Source: Caulobacteraceae bacterium (GTDB lineage: Bacteria > Pseudomonadota > Alphaproteobacteria > Caulobacterales > Caulobacteraceae). From it: a stretch of DNA of 35,059 bases. Positions 7,666-15,831 of this stretch are shown here, in pieces (position 1 is the stretch's first letter; each line of letters starts with the position of its first letter). The position numbers and the translations under genes were made by a program. The notes under the pieces were generated by a model. The model saw only the letters and a program-made list of their open reading frames with translations. It was not told where the DNA came from and ran no database searches. Where the stretch lies: positions 1 to 35,059 of the forward strand of contig CANJXI010000041.1 in assembly GCA_947478785.1 (NCBI GenBank). Reading direction: 5' to 3'.

Positions 7666-8934
7666 TCAGAGCCAGGGGGCGGGCTGCTCCCTGGCCAGCA
7701 TGTCCTCATAGGTCGGACGTGGGCGGACGACGGCGAAGTCGGCGCCCTTGACCATGACCTCGGGCACCAGGGGGCGGCTGTTGTACTCGCTGGACATCGA
7801 GGCGCCGTAGGCGCCGGCGCTCATGAAGGCCACCAGGTCGCCGGCCTCGAGCGGGGGCAGGGCGCGGTCGCGGGTGAAGGTGTCGCCGGTCTCGCAGATC
7901 GGGCCGACCACATCGTAGACCACGGGCTCGCCCGGGCGCGGCTTGACCGGCCGGATGTCGTGATAGGCGTCGTACATGGCCGGCCGGACGAGGTCGTTCA
8001 TGGCCGCGTCCAGGACCAGGAAGCGCCGGCCCTCCGGCCGCTCGTTCACATGCAGCACGCGGGCCAGCAGGACGCCGGCGTTGGCCGCGATCATCCTGCC
8101 GGGCTCGAAGGCGAACTGGATATCGAGGCCGCGCATGACGCGCGCGATCATGGCGGCGTAGGCGTCGGGTTCCGGCGGCGTCGGCTGGTTGAAGTAGGGC
8201 ACGCCCAGCCCGCCGCCCAGGTCGAGGCGCTCGACCGTGTGGCCCTCGGAGCGCAGGCGCTCCACCAGGCCGCGCATCTTGACGAAGGCGGCCTCCATGG
8301 GGGCCAGGTCGGTGATCTGGCTGCCGATGTGGCAAGCGACCCCGACCGGGCGCACGCCTGCCAGGTTGGCGGCCTTGGCGTAGAGCCGCTCGGCCTCGTC
8401 GAAAGAGACGCCGAACTTGTTCTCGGCCTTGCCGGTGGAGATCTTGGCGTGGCCGCCGGCCTCGACGTCGGGGTTCACGCGGATCGCGATCTCGGCGCGC
8501 CTGGAGAGGCCCTGGGCCGTGGCGTTGACGAGGTCGAGCTCGGGCTCGGACTCGATGTTGATCTCGGCGACGCCGGTCTCCAGCGCGAAGGCGATCTCGG
8601 CGGTGGTCTTGCCGACACCGGAGAAGACGATGCGCCCAGGGGGAATACCGGCGGCGAGCGCGCGCCGGATCTCGCCCTCGGAGACGGTGTCGGCGCCCGC
8701 GCCAAGGCGGCCGAGTGTCTTGAGGACGGCGACGTTGGAATTGGCCTTCACCGCGTAGGCGATCAGCGAATCCTTCAGGCCGGCGCCCGCCAGGGTGTCG
8801 CGCAGGACGGTGTAGTGCCGCTCCAGGGTGGCGGAGGAATAGACATAGACGGGCGTGCCCACGGCATCCGCGATGCGGGTGAGCGGTACGTCTTCACAGG
8901 CGAGCTCGCCCCCCGACAGCTCGAAGTGATTCAT
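7666..8934 (-). CDS. lysA: Diaminopimelate decarboxylase
   Basis: 422 residues, family length. PLP enzyme making L-lysine from meso-diaminopimelate. The PLP lysine is in AYAVKAN (K63); HIGSQI, the GGGLGVPY segment and the C-terminal catalytic-site CETGDTF are present. The start overlaps the stop of the upstream lipoprotein gene (ATGA), so argH, the lipoprotein and lysA form one coupled operon. Confidence 0.97.
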   Translation of the reverse strand: MNHFELSGGELACEDVPLTRIADAVGTPVYVYSSATLERHYTVLRDTLAGAGLKDSLIAYAVKANSNVAVLKTLGRLGAGADTVSEGEIRRALAAGIPPGRIVFSGVGKTTAEIAFALETGVAEINIESEPELDLVNATAQGLSRRAEIAIRVNPDVEAGGHAKISTGKAENKFGVSFDEAERLYAKAANLAGVRPVGVACHIGSQITDLAPMEAAFVKMRGLVERLRSEGHTVERLDLGGGLGVPYFNQPTPPEPDAYAAMIARVMRGLDIQFAFEPGRMIAANAGVLLARVLHVNERPEGRRFLVLDAAMNDLVRPAMYDAYHDIRPVKPRPGEPVVYDVVGPICETGDTFTRDRALPPLEAGDLVAFMSAGAYGASMSSEYNSRPLVPEVMVKGADFAVVRPRPTYEDMLAREQPAPWL

Positions 8935-9245
8935 CGGCGCGGGTTGGCGTAGGGATCGGGCAAGGCCCCCTGCGGCGCCTGCTTGAAGGGATCCTGCGAG
9001 GTTCCTTCGATGGGCAGGGTGCGGGGCGGGGCGGGCGCGACGGTGCGCTCACGCGAATCGACGGTGTCCACGGGCCGGGACGGATCCTGGGCCTTGCGGG
9101 TGGCGTCGTCGGCCTCCTTGGTGGTGCGCCCGTTGCCGAACAGCGGGCCCGGGCGGTCGAGCTGGCCCATCTTCCCGCAGGCGGTGAGTGGGGCCGCCAG
9201 CGCCAGGGCGAGGGCGCAGACGCGGAGGCTTTTGCGGGGGCTCAT
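8931..9245 (-). CDS. LptM/YifL-like small lipoprotein
   Basis: 104 residues. A signal peptide ends in LTAC (Cys about 23), followed directly by [14 protein letters not shown], which resembles the C-G-x-K/M-G-x-L-x-x-P start of mature LptM (YifL). In enterobacteria LptM assists LptD disulfide maturation at the outer membrane and its gene adjoins lysine-pathway genes, as here. The rest is Pro/Ala/Asp-rich and disordered-looking. ATG at 9245 overlaps the argH stop (ATGA), and its stop overlaps the lysA start. The family call rests on the short motif and context. Confidence 0.78.
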   Translation of the reverse strand: MSPRKSLRVCALALALAAPLTACGKMGQLDRPGPLFGNGRTTKEADDATRKAQDPSRPVDTVDSRERTVAPAPPRTLPIEGTSQDPFKQAPQGALPDPYANPRR

Positions 9246-10693
9246 GCGAGGCTTTCCTTCCAACGCTGGATCTGGGTGCGCACCTGGTCGGGCGCGGTTC
9301 CGCCATAGCTCTTGCGGCTGGCTGCCGAGGCGGCGGGAGTCAGCACGTCGTAAACGCCGCGGTCGATGCGCGGCTCCAGGGCCTGAAGTTCGGCCAGCGG
9401 CAGGCCGGGCAGGTCGCAGCCCAGCTGCTCGGCCCGTTTCACGGCGGCGCCGGTGATGTGGTGGGCGTCGCGAAACGGCAGGTCCAGGGTCCGCACCAGC
9501 CAGTCGGCGAGGTCGGTGGCCGTGGAGAAGCCCGCGCCGGCGGCGGCGGCCATCCGCCCGACGTCCGGCTCCAGGTCGCCGACCATGCCGGCCATGGCGC
9601 CCAGCGAAAGTTCGAGCGCGTCGAACGCCTCGAAGGTGGGGACCTTGTCCTCCTGCATGTCCTTCGAATAGGTCATCGGCAGCCCCTTCATGACCACCGT
9701 CAGCTGGGTGAAGGCGGCGAGCAGGCGACCGGCCTTGGCGCGCACCAGCTCGGCGGCGTCGGGGTTCTTCTTCTGCGGCATGATCGACGAGCCGGTGGTG
9801 AAGGCGTCGGACAGGCGGATGAAGCCGAACTGCGGGGTCATCCAGATGACGATCTCCTCGGCCAGGCGGGAGAGGTGCACGGCGCAGATCGTGGCGGCGG
9901 CCAGGGATTCCAGCGCGAAGTCGCGGTCGGCCACCGTGTCCAGGGAGTTGGCCGTGGGCCGATCGAAGCGAAGCGCCTTGGCGGTCATGCCGCGGTCGAT
10001 GGGGAAGGGCGAGCCGGCCAGCGCCGCGGCGCCCAGCGGGCACTCGTTCATCCGCGCCCGCGCGTCGGCGAACCGCGAGGCGTCGCGGCCGAACATCTCC
10101 ACATAGGCCATCAGGTGGTGGCCGAAGGTCACCGGCTGGGCGGTCTGCATGTGGGTGAAGCCGGGCATCAGGGTGGCGGCGTGGGCCTCGGCCTTGCCGA
10201 CCAGCGCGGCCTGCAAGAGCTTGAGTTGGTCGATCGTCCGGTCGCAGGCCTCGCGGACCCACATGCGGAAGTCGAGCGCCACCTGGTCGTTGCGCGAGCG
10301 CGCGGTGTGCAGCCGCCCGGCGACGGGCCCGATGAGTTCGCGCAGCCGGGCCTCCACGTTCATGTGGATATCCTCGAACTCCTCGCGGAAGGGGAAGGTC
10401 CCCTCGGCCATCTCGGCGGCGATGTCGGCGAGGCCCTTCTGGATGGCGGCTTCGTCGGCGCTTGTAATGACGCCGACCTTTTGCAACATCGCGGCGTGCG
10501 CGCGGGACCCTTCCAGGTCCTGGGCGGCCAGCCGGCGGTCGAACCCGATCGAGACGTTGATCGCCTGCATCAGCTCGGCGGGCTTGGCCGAGAAACGGCC
10601 GCCCCACATGGCTTGGCCGCTGGGGGCCTGGCCGCTGGGGGCCTGGCCCGCGGGGGCGGACTTTCCAGAGGCGTTTGAGGAATCGGCGGTCAT
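9242..10693 (-). CDS. argH: Argininosuccinate lyase
   Basis: 483 residues. Cleaves argininosuccinate to arginine and fumarate. The superfamily signature [10 protein letters not shown] is at 301-310 and ARSRNDQV at 131-138. ATG at 10693 is the first base pair next to the divergent tlpA start. The first 28 residues are a Ser/Ala/Gly/Gln stretch with QAPSG repeated, ahead of the conserved MWGGRF at 29-34; an internal start at that Met would also give a complete enzyme. First gene of the argH - lipoprotein - lysA operon. Confidence 0.96.
   Translation of the reverse strand: MTADSSNASGKSAPAGQAPSGQAPSGQAMWGGRFSAKPAELMQAINVSIGFDRRLAAQDLEGSRAHAAMLQKVGVITSADEAAIQKGLADIAAEMAEGTFPFREEFEDIHMNVEARLRELIGPVAGRLHTARSRNDQVALDFRMWVREACDRTIDQLKLLQAALVGKAEAHAATLMPGFTHMQTAQPVTFGHHLMAYVEMFGRDASRFADARARMNECPLGAAALAGSPFPIDRGMTAKALRFDRPTANSLDTVADRDFALESLAAATICAVHLSRLAEEIVIWMTPQFGFIRLSDAFTTGSSIMPQKKNPDAAELVRAKAGRLLAAFTQLTVVMKGLPMTYSKDMQEDKVPTFEAFDALELSLGAMAGMVGDLEPDVGRMAAAAGAGFSTATDLADWLVRTLDLPFRDAHHITGAAVKRAEQLGCDLPGLPLAELQALEPRIDRGVYDVLTPAASAASRKSYGGTAPDQVRTQIQRWKESLA
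10615..10644. repeat. 15 bp tandem repeat, two perfect copies, inside argH 5' end
   Basis: GGCCGCTGGGGGCCT occurs at 10615-10629 and 10630-10644, with a degenerate third unit at 10645-10659. It is in frame and encodes the QAPSG repeats in the N-terminal tail of ArgH, so copy-number change would not shift the frame. Confidence 0.85.
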
Positions 10694-11323
10694 ATGAGCG
10701 AATTTCCGGCGGACAGGCCCAGGGGCGGGTTCCTGAAATGGGCCCTCTGGGGCGCGGCGCTGATAGGCGTCGCCGCGGTTGTCTACATCATGGCGCAGTC
10801 GCTGACCAAGCCGCCCGAGCCGCCCGCCGCCGCAAAAGCGCCGGCGGGCGAGATCCACAGCGTGGCCGCGAAGCTCGAGCACCCGGCGGACGGCAGCCCA
10901 GCGCCCGCCTACAGCTTCAAGGATGCGGCGGGCAAGGTCGTGACCGTGGCCGACTTCAAGGGCAAGGTGGTGGTGCTCAACCTGTGGGCCACCTGGTGCG
11001 CGCCCTGCAAGAACGAGATGCCGACCCTGGCCAGGCTGCAGGCGGCCTATGCGGGCAAGCCGCTGGCGGTGGTGGCGGTCAGCATCGACAAGGCCGAGGC
11101 CTTGGACGGGGCCAAGACGTTCATCGCGGGCCTGGCTCCGCTCACCTTCTACAACGATCCGGACGCCAAGCTGCCCTGGGCGCTCAAGCCCGCGGCGGCC
11201 GGCATGCCGACCACCGTGATCTACGGCAAGGACGGCCTGGAACGCGGGCGAATCTCAGGCGAGGCCGCGTGGGCGGACCCGGACGCCAAGGCGTTGCTCG
11301 ACAAGGTGCTGGTGGAGGGCTGA
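10694..11323 (+). CDS. tlpA: TlpA-family membrane-anchored thiol:disulfide protein
   Basis: 209 residues. One N-terminal membrane anchor (about 14-34), a Pro/Ala linker, then a thioredoxin-like domain with the active site WCAPC (W101, C102, C105) and the cis-Pro loop GMPTT. TlpA-type proteins reduce periplasmic disulfides, for instance in cytochrome maturation. The ATG at 10694 directly abuts the argH start on the other strand (CATATG) with no base between; the likely ribosome-binding site GAGGAA lies about 13 bases upstream inside argH. Confidence 0.9.
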   Translation: MSEFPADRPRGGFLKWALWGAALIGVAAVVYIMAQSLTKPPEPPAAAKAPAGEIHSVAAKLEHPADGSPAPAYSFKDAAGKVVTVADFKGKVVVLNLWATWCAPCKNEMPTLARLQAAYAGKPLAVVAVSIDKAEALDGAKTFIAGLAPLTFYNDPDAKLPWALKPAAAGMPTTVIYGKDGLERGRISGEAAWADPDAKALLDKVLVEG

Positions 11324-11348
11324 GGGGCCCTCGATCCAATTCAAGGAT

Positions 11349-11473
11349 CGTCACGGCCGGGCTTGTCCCGGCCACCCATAGACACCGAGGTAGCGAGACA
11401 TGCCGCGGCGCAGCCATCGCGAACCTTGGATCGCCTGCGTTTCTGGGTGGCCGGGACAAGCCCGGCCATGACG
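11349..11473. repeat. Palindromic dispersed repeat, copy 1
   Basis: Arms of 30 bases at 11349-11378 and 11444-11473 are inverted copies with one mismatch; each arm is itself a hairpin (GGCCGGG-CTTGT-CCCGGCC). The inner part carries the shared AGACACCGA and TGCGTTTCTGGG segments seen in the other two copies. It lies between convergent tlpA and the XRE gene and can fold as a large double hairpin. Confidence 0.92.
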
Positions 11474-11498
11474 ATCAACGGGCGAGTGACCCTTCGCC

Positions 11499-11918
11499 CT
11501 AGGCGACTTCCCGTGTCTTGGCCTGGCCTTCGCCGTTGACCGTCACCGCGCGGAGCAGGGTGACCAGGGAGGTCCTGGCTTCCGGGGCCATCCGCTCGTA
11601 GGCCGCCAGGAGTTCGACCGCGCCCGGCGTCCGCATGCGGGTCAGTAGGTCCAGGTCGCCGGTGGTCTCCCGATCGGGGCCGTCCAGCACATCCATCAGG
11701 TCGACCACCCGGCATTTCAGCGCGCGCGCGATCTGCACCAGCCGTGAGAAGGAGATGCGGTTGGCCCCGTTCTCGTACTTCTGAATCTGCTGGAAACTGA
11801 CGCCGCACTGCTCGGCGAGCGCCTCCTGGGATATGCCGATGGTGCGCCTTCGAATGCGCACCGCCGCCCCCAAGGCAATATCCATCGGATCAGGCGCCTT
11901 AGTCGACGTCTCTGCCAA
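11499..11918 (-). CDS. XRE-family helix-turn-helix transcription regulator
   Basis: 139 residues with TTG start at 11918, chosen because GGGAGATAGG lies just upstream (11930-11921); an ATG at 11960 would add 14 unconserved-looking residues. The HTH covers about residues 28-52 (ISQEALAEQCGVSFQQIQKYENG), of the lambda-repressor/XRE type common as a stand-alone regulator in Caulobacterales. The C-terminal half (about 75-139) is helical with no ligand domain recognised. A promoter-like pair precedes it. Targets are unknown. Confidence 0.87.
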   Translation of the reverse strand: MAETSTKAPDPMDIALGAAVRIRRRTIGISQEALAEQCGVSFQQIQKYENGANRISFSRLVQIARALKCRVVDLMDVLDGPDRETTGDLDLLTRMRTPGAVELLAAYERMAPEARTSLVTLLRAVTVNGEGQAKTREVA

Positions 11919-12000
11919 AGTCCTATCTCCCTTGGGCCGGGTGTTCTGTCCGCGGATCAATGCCCCGTCCGCGGGTCCCAGCTCTACCTAAAGTTAATCC

Positions 12001-12029
12001 TTTTATTTCGCCTTTGAAAAGCGTGACAA
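12001..12029 (-). promoter_or_regulatory. Candidate promoter of the XRE gene
   Basis: On the minus strand TTGTCA (12029-12024) and ATAAAA (12006-12001) are spaced by 17 bases within an unusually AT-rich stretch, about 80 bases before the XRE start. The remainder of 11961-12151 shows nothing else recognisable. Confidence 0.4.
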
Positions 12030-12151
12030 GGCGCCGCTTGTTTTCCGGTGGCGTTCGCGCGCTCTGGGGTCCCGCGCCGCCGCATTAAGCACTTGGTGAC
12101 CGAAGCAGACCCGAAGTCAGGACGAGACTGGTTTGTGAGCCCAAGGCATTC

Positions 12152-12403
12152 ATGCGCGTCACCCGACTTCATCCGCCGTTCGACCACGGCGCGGCGCTTC
12201 GCGTGCCGCCACCCAACGACATGAAGAGCTGGCGCAAGCTGTGGGCCTGGCTGGGCGAGGACGCCCACGCCGTGGCGGCCGGGCAGGCCGTCCAGGTGCG
12301 CACCCCGGAGGGACCGGTCCTGGCCCATTGCGGCGACTGGATCGTGCTCTCGCACTCCGGTTCCTTCCACGTCGCCCACACCGTCAGGACTTGCGACGCC
12401 TGA
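12152..12403 (+). CDS. Small hypothetical protein
   Basis: 83 residues, not recognised with certainty. Codon use is typical of the genome (GC-rich third positions throughout) and AAGG lies 8 bases before the ATG, so it is probably translated. The central stretch with GDWIV (about residues 63-67) followed by a short beta-like segment resembles the PGDWIV-containing small domain proteins often annotated as hypothetical in Alphaproteobacteria. Two cysteines, no membrane segment. It stands alone upstream of the AGE epimerase gene. Confidence 0.72.
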   Translation: MRVTRLHPPFDHGAALRVPPPNDMKSWRKLWAWLGEDAHAVAAGQAVQVRTPEGPVLAHCGDWIVLSHSGSFHVAHTVRTCDA

Positions 12404-12470
12404 CCTCGCGGCTCTATGCAGCCATCCCCGACGCGGCTCGCGCGTCGTTCCATGCCGAGGACGGCCGCCG

Positions 12471-13598
12471 TTGCCCGCCGAAATGCGCACTTTGGGTGAA
12501 GCCGCCCGCTGGTATGACGCGTGGCTGCGCGACGCCGCCCTGCCGTTGTGGGCGGGCGCGGGCGTCGATTCGGCAAACGGTCTCTTTCACGAAGCGCTGA
12601 GCACGGATGGCGCGCCGCATGAGGCGCCGCGGCGCCTGCGCGCCCAGGCGCGGCAGGTGTTCGTCCTGGCCTCGGCAGCCAACGCCGGCTACGGCGCGCG
12701 CTGGCTGGCAATCGCGCGAGCGGGATATGCCCGTCTATCCGAGCTCTATCGACGGCCCGACGGCCTGTTCATCTACCTTGTGTCGGCGGACGGCCAACCG
12801 CTGGACGAGACCATCGGGGTCTATGAACAGGCCTTCGCGCTGCTGGCCATGGCGGGGCTCCACGCCGCCGACCCGGCCGGCGAGGCCCTGCCCAGGGAGG
12901 CGCGGCGTACGCTCGACGCCATGGGCGAGCGGCACGTGGGGGCCGGCGGCTACCGCGAATCGGGACCGCAGCCCTACCAGGCCAACTGCCACATGCACCT
13001 GCTGGAATCGGCGCTGGCCTGGGAAGAGACCGGCGTCACCGGCTGGGCGGCGGTCTCCGATGAGTTGGCGGAGCTGGCGCTCACCAGGTTCATCGATCCG
13101 GCCACGGGCGTGCTGCGCGAGTTCTTCGATTCCGACTGGCGCCCGCTGAGCGGCGAGGCCGGGTTGATCGAGCCCGGCCACCACTTCGAGTGGGGCTGGC
13201 TGCTGGAACGCTGGGGGCGGTCGCGCGGCGACAGCCGGGCCAGGACGACGGCGCGCAGGCTTTTCGACAACGGCCTCCTGGGCGTCGATCTCGGGCGCGA
13301 GGTGGCGGTCAACGCGCTTTGGGAGGATTTCAGCGTCCGCGACGGGGCCGCCCGGCTTTGGCCGCAGACCGAATATCTGAAGGCCGCGCTGATCTTCGAT
13401 GAACCCGAGCACGCCCTGCGCGCCGCCCGGGGTCTTTCGCGCTACCTGGAGACCCCCGCCAGGGGCGCGTGGCGCGACAAGCTGCAGCCGGACGGGCGCT
13501 TCCTCGACGAGCCGTCGCCGGCGACCTCGTTCTATCACCTGTACCTCGCGGTGGCGGCGCTGCGGCAGGCGGCGGGCCGGCCGGCCGGCGGGAACTGA
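12471..13598 (+). CDS. AGE-family sugar epimerase/isomerase
   Basis: 375 residues. N-acylglucosamine 2-epimerase-like (alpha/alpha)6 barrel protein; the family includes mannose isomerases and N-acylglucosamine epimerases. Characteristic segments are RAQARQVF (57-64), NCHMHLLES (172-180), GHHFEWGWLL (236-245) and SFYHLYLA near the C-terminus, supplying the catalytic histidines. Start is TTG at 12471 with GAGG upstream; ATG at 12483 is an alternative four codons later. Substrate cannot be assigned. A hairpin follows the stop. Confidence 0.88.
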   Translation: MPAEMRTLGEAARWYDAWLRDAALPLWAGAGVDSANGLFHEALSTDGAPHEAPRRLRAQARQVFVLASAANAGYGARWLAIARAGYARLSELYRRPDGLFIYLVSADGQPLDETIGVYEQAFALLAMAGLHAADPAGEALPREARRTLDAMGERHVGAGGYRESGPQPYQANCHMHLLESALAWEETGVTGWAAVSDELAELALTRFIDPATGVLREFFDSDWRPLSGEAGLIEPGHHFEWGWLLERWGRSRGDSRARTTARRLFDNGLLGVDLGREVAVNALWEDFSVRDGAARLWPQTEYLKAALIFDEPEHALRAARGLSRYLETPARGAWRDKLQPDGRFLDEPSPATSFYHLYLAVAALRQAAGRPAGGN

Positions 13599-13603
13599 AC
13601 CGG

Positions 13604-13627
13604 CCGTCCGGCGCTCAAGGCGGACGG
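13604..13627 (+). terminator. Hairpin after the AGE-family gene
   Basis: CCGTCCG (13604-13610) and CGGACGG (13621-13627) form a perfect 7 bp stem with a 10-base loop right after the stop. No T-run follows, so it could be a weak terminator or only an attenuating structure before the ribD-like operon. Confidence 0.4.
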
Positions 13628-13694
13628 TGGCGCGAGCCCGTGTGGCGCGGTGGCGAACCGGTGCTATTTGTATCGCCGACCGTAGGGGCTTCGA

Positions 13695-14366
13695 ATGATC
13701 GAGATCACCACCCTGTCGGAACTGACCATCGACGGAAAGCTGTCGCTGGGGGCGGGCGCGTCCAGCAAGGACCTGTTCGATTTCTACGGTGACGACCTGC
13801 GGGCCTGGTTCCACGGCCAGCGCGCCAAGTGCGACGCGATCATGGTGGGCGCCGGCACCGTCCGTAACGACGACCCGGAACTGACCGTGCGCCATGCCGA
13901 GGGCCCCAATCCCCTGCGAATCGTCCCGGCCTCGATGGGTCGCCTGCCGCTGGGCTCGCGGCTGCTGAACGACGGCCTGCCGACGCTGGTGGTGGTTTCC
14001 CGCGCCGCGCCCGAGGCGGCGGTGGCGGCGCTCGCGGCCAAGCCGCAGGTCGAGGTGATCCGGTGCGGGGAGGCGCGGGTCGACCTCGTCGAACTGATGG
14101 ATATGCTTTACGCCCGGGGCTTGCGCAGCCTGATCGTCGAGGGTGGGTCACGGCTGCTGCACAGCCTGTTCGCCACCGGGCTCGTCTCGCAGATCATCAT
14201 CAAGCACATCCCGGTGATCACCGGCGCGGCCGACGCGCCCACCTACCTGCGCGCGGAAGAGGGCCATGCCCCATTGTCGCTGTCGCGCTGGCGGCTGACG
14301 GAGCTGTTTGTCAAGAGCGGGGTGGGCGTGTCGATCTATCGGCCCTTGAAGCTGGCGGCGGAATGA
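13695..14366 (+). CDS. RibD C-terminal-type reductase (stand-alone)
   Basis: 223 residues, only the reductase half of RibD. The domain is recognised from DAIMVGAGTVRNDDP (47-61) and the IVEGGSRLL segment, which bind NADPH; family members reduce ribosylamino-pyrimidines or, as DHFR-like enzymes, other substrates. The deaminase domain is absent, so it is unlikely to be the riboflavin enzyme itself. It starts a four-gene operon in which each gene overlaps the next by ATGA. Its real substrate is unknown; the neighbours suggest a redox step on a small or lipid-linked compound. Confidence 0.87.
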   Translation: MIEITTLSELTIDGKLSLGAGASSKDLFDFYGDDLRAWFHGQRAKCDAIMVGAGTVRNDDPELTVRHAEGPNPLRIVPASMGRLPLGSRLLNDGLPTLVVVSRAAPEAAVAALAAKPQVEVIRCGEARVDLVELMDMLYARGLRSLIVEGGSRLLHSLFATGLVSQIIIKHIPVITGAADAPTYLRAEEGHAPLSLSRWRLTELFVKSGVGVSIYRPLKLAAE

Positions 14367-15577
14367 TCGGCCAGGCCGAGATCGCCGAAATCGGCGCTCG
14401 GCTGGCGCGGCGGGCCGGCCCGGATCCGCCCGCGGCCTGGGACCTGCGTATCGACGGCGACGACGGCGCCGATCCGGCCACCCTGACGCACGCCAAGCAG
14501 CAGGCGCTGATGCGGGCCTACCAGGCGCGCTATGTGCTGCTGCCCAGCGCCGCGCCAGCCGGGTGCTTCGTCGAGCGGCTGCGGCGCCACTACGATCCGG
14601 GCGAGATGGCCAGGCTGGAGACGTTGCGCCATGCGCTGGAGGCGGAACTGCTGGAGCCTCGCGCGGACGCCGCGCGGCGGGACGCGGCCGGCCGGGACTG
14701 GCGGGACTATGCCGAGGCGCTGATCCCCGAGCTTCGCGGCCAGGGCGAGAACCCGTTCACCGCCTACCTGCGGACCAGCCCGAACGCCCAGGCGCACTAT
14801 CGCAACTTCCTGCTCCAGTCCTCGGCGGACCTGCTGGCCGAGGCGTCGGCCTCGGCGATGGGGGTGGTGGGCGAGTTCGGCGCGCCGCAGTCGGCGCTGT
14901 TCCGGATCCTGATCGACGAGTTCGGCTATGGCGCGCACGGCCAGAAGCACGCGGTGCTCTACCAGGCCACGATGCGGGATTTCGGCCTTTGCGCCGACTA
15001 CAACGCCTATTGGCCGCTGTTCGACACCCAGGCGCTGGACCTGCACAACGCCATCCACCACCTGTTCCAGAACCCACGGAACTTCTTCATGCAGGTGGGC
15101 TTCCTGCTGTTCGCCGAGACCGCCTACCAGCGCTCGACGCAGGATCATTTCCGCTACCTGCGCGAAGTCTTCCCCGACGTGGACGCCCGCTATTTCGGCG
15201 AGCATGCCCACATCGACCTGCACCACACCCGCATGGTGATCGATGAGGTGGCGGGGCCGCTGGTCGAGACCTATGGCGCGGCGGCGGGGGCGGAGATCGT
15301 CGCCGGGGCAGAGCTTACCCGGACCGTGTTCGATGCGGCGGGGGCCCATATGCTGGCGGTGGCCGGGGTGTTCGACGCGGCGGCGGCGGCGGGGCGCGCC
15401 ACGGCGGCGGCGGCGGACCTCGCGACCCTTGGCCGAGGCCTGACCCCGGCGGCGGCGGGTGCGCCCGGACCCGACGCGGCGGCGGTGCAGGTGGGCGGCA
15501 TTGGACTTGTCGACGCGGCCAGCTTCGCGGCCTTCCCGGCCGGCGCCTATGGCCGGCTGCCACGGGCGGCCGGATGA
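14363..15577 (+). CDS. Iron-containing redox enzyme, heme-oxygenase-like diiron fold
   Basis: 404 residues. The region about 125-305 matches the heme-oxygenase-like iron-containing redox enzyme group (relatives of UndA, BesC, SznF). Candidate iron ligands are E186, H192 or H196 (IDEFGYGAHGQKH), E252 (LFAET), and H283, D285, H287 (EHAHIDLHH). The first 120 residues are a helical extension and the last 70 an Ala-rich tail. Start ATG at 14363 overlaps the previous stop; earlier in-frame starts only re-read the RibD gene. With the Rieske protein next to it as likely electron donor, an O2-dependent oxidation is probable; the substrate is unknown. Confidence 0.82.
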   Translation: MIGQAEIAEIGARLARRAGPDPPAAWDLRIDGDDGADPATLTHAKQQALMRAYQARYVLLPSAAPAGCFVERLRRHYDPGEMARLETLRHALEAELLEPRADAARRDAAGRDWRDYAEALIPELRGQGENPFTAYLRTSPNAQAHYRNFLLQSSADLLAEASASAMGVVGEFGAPQSALFRILIDEFGYGAHGQKHAVLYQATMRDFGLCADYNAYWPLFDTQALDLHNAIHHLFQNPRNFFMQVGFLLFAETAYQRSTQDHFRYLREVFPDVDARYFGEHAHIDLHHTRMVIDEVAGPLVETYGAAAGAEIVAGAELTRTVFDAAGAHMLAVAGVFDAAAAAGRATAAAADLATLGRGLTPAAAGAPGPDAAAVQVGGIGLVDAASFAAFPAGAYGRLPRAAG

Positions 15578-15831
15578 GCGGGAGCTGGATCGGCAAGGAC
15601 CTCCCGGCGATCCACCGCGACGGCGAGGAGTATTTCCTGCTGGGCCACGAGGACGCGCTCTACCTCGTGGTCAACCGTTGCCCGCATCGGGGCGGGCCGC
15701 TGAAGTTCGGCTTCATCAACGACCGGGGCGAGATCGTCTGCCCGATGCATCGGGGCGCGTTTCCGATCGGACGGCTGATCGCGCAGCCCTCGACGATCCG
15801 CCTGGACGAGCGGCGGGGCGAGGCGGGATGA
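15574..15831 (+). CDS. Small Rieske [2Fe-2S] protein
   Basis: 85 residues. The cluster ligands are CPHRG (C36, H38) and CPMHRG (C56, H59), the C-X-H / C-X2-H Rieske pattern, with the domain nearly filling the protein. No membrane segment, so a soluble ferredoxin-type electron carrier is likely. It overlaps the diiron protein gene and the following CDP-alcohol transferase gene by four bases each, which makes it the natural redox partner of the diiron protein (inference). Confidence 0.9.
   Translation: MSGSWIGKDLPAIHRDGEEYFLLGHEDALYLVVNRCPHRGGPLKFGFINDRGEIVCPMHRGAFPIGRLIAQPSTIRLDERRGEAG

Noticed and set aside
10615..10659. Possible short CRISPR-like array
   Set aside because: Units are contiguous with no spacers and are in frame with ArgH.
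9188..10678. Plus-strand open frame of 496 codons
   Set aside because: Antisense to argH, which has a full catalytic signature.
11341..11808. Peptides reading VMAGLVPATQ within the repeats
   Set aside because: They are translations of the palindromic repeat arms and appear in frames that run into it at all three copies, so they are not genes.
13695..14366. Riboflavin biosynthesis locus
   Set aside because: Only the RibD reductase half is present, with no deaminase domain and no ribA/B/E/H nearby.
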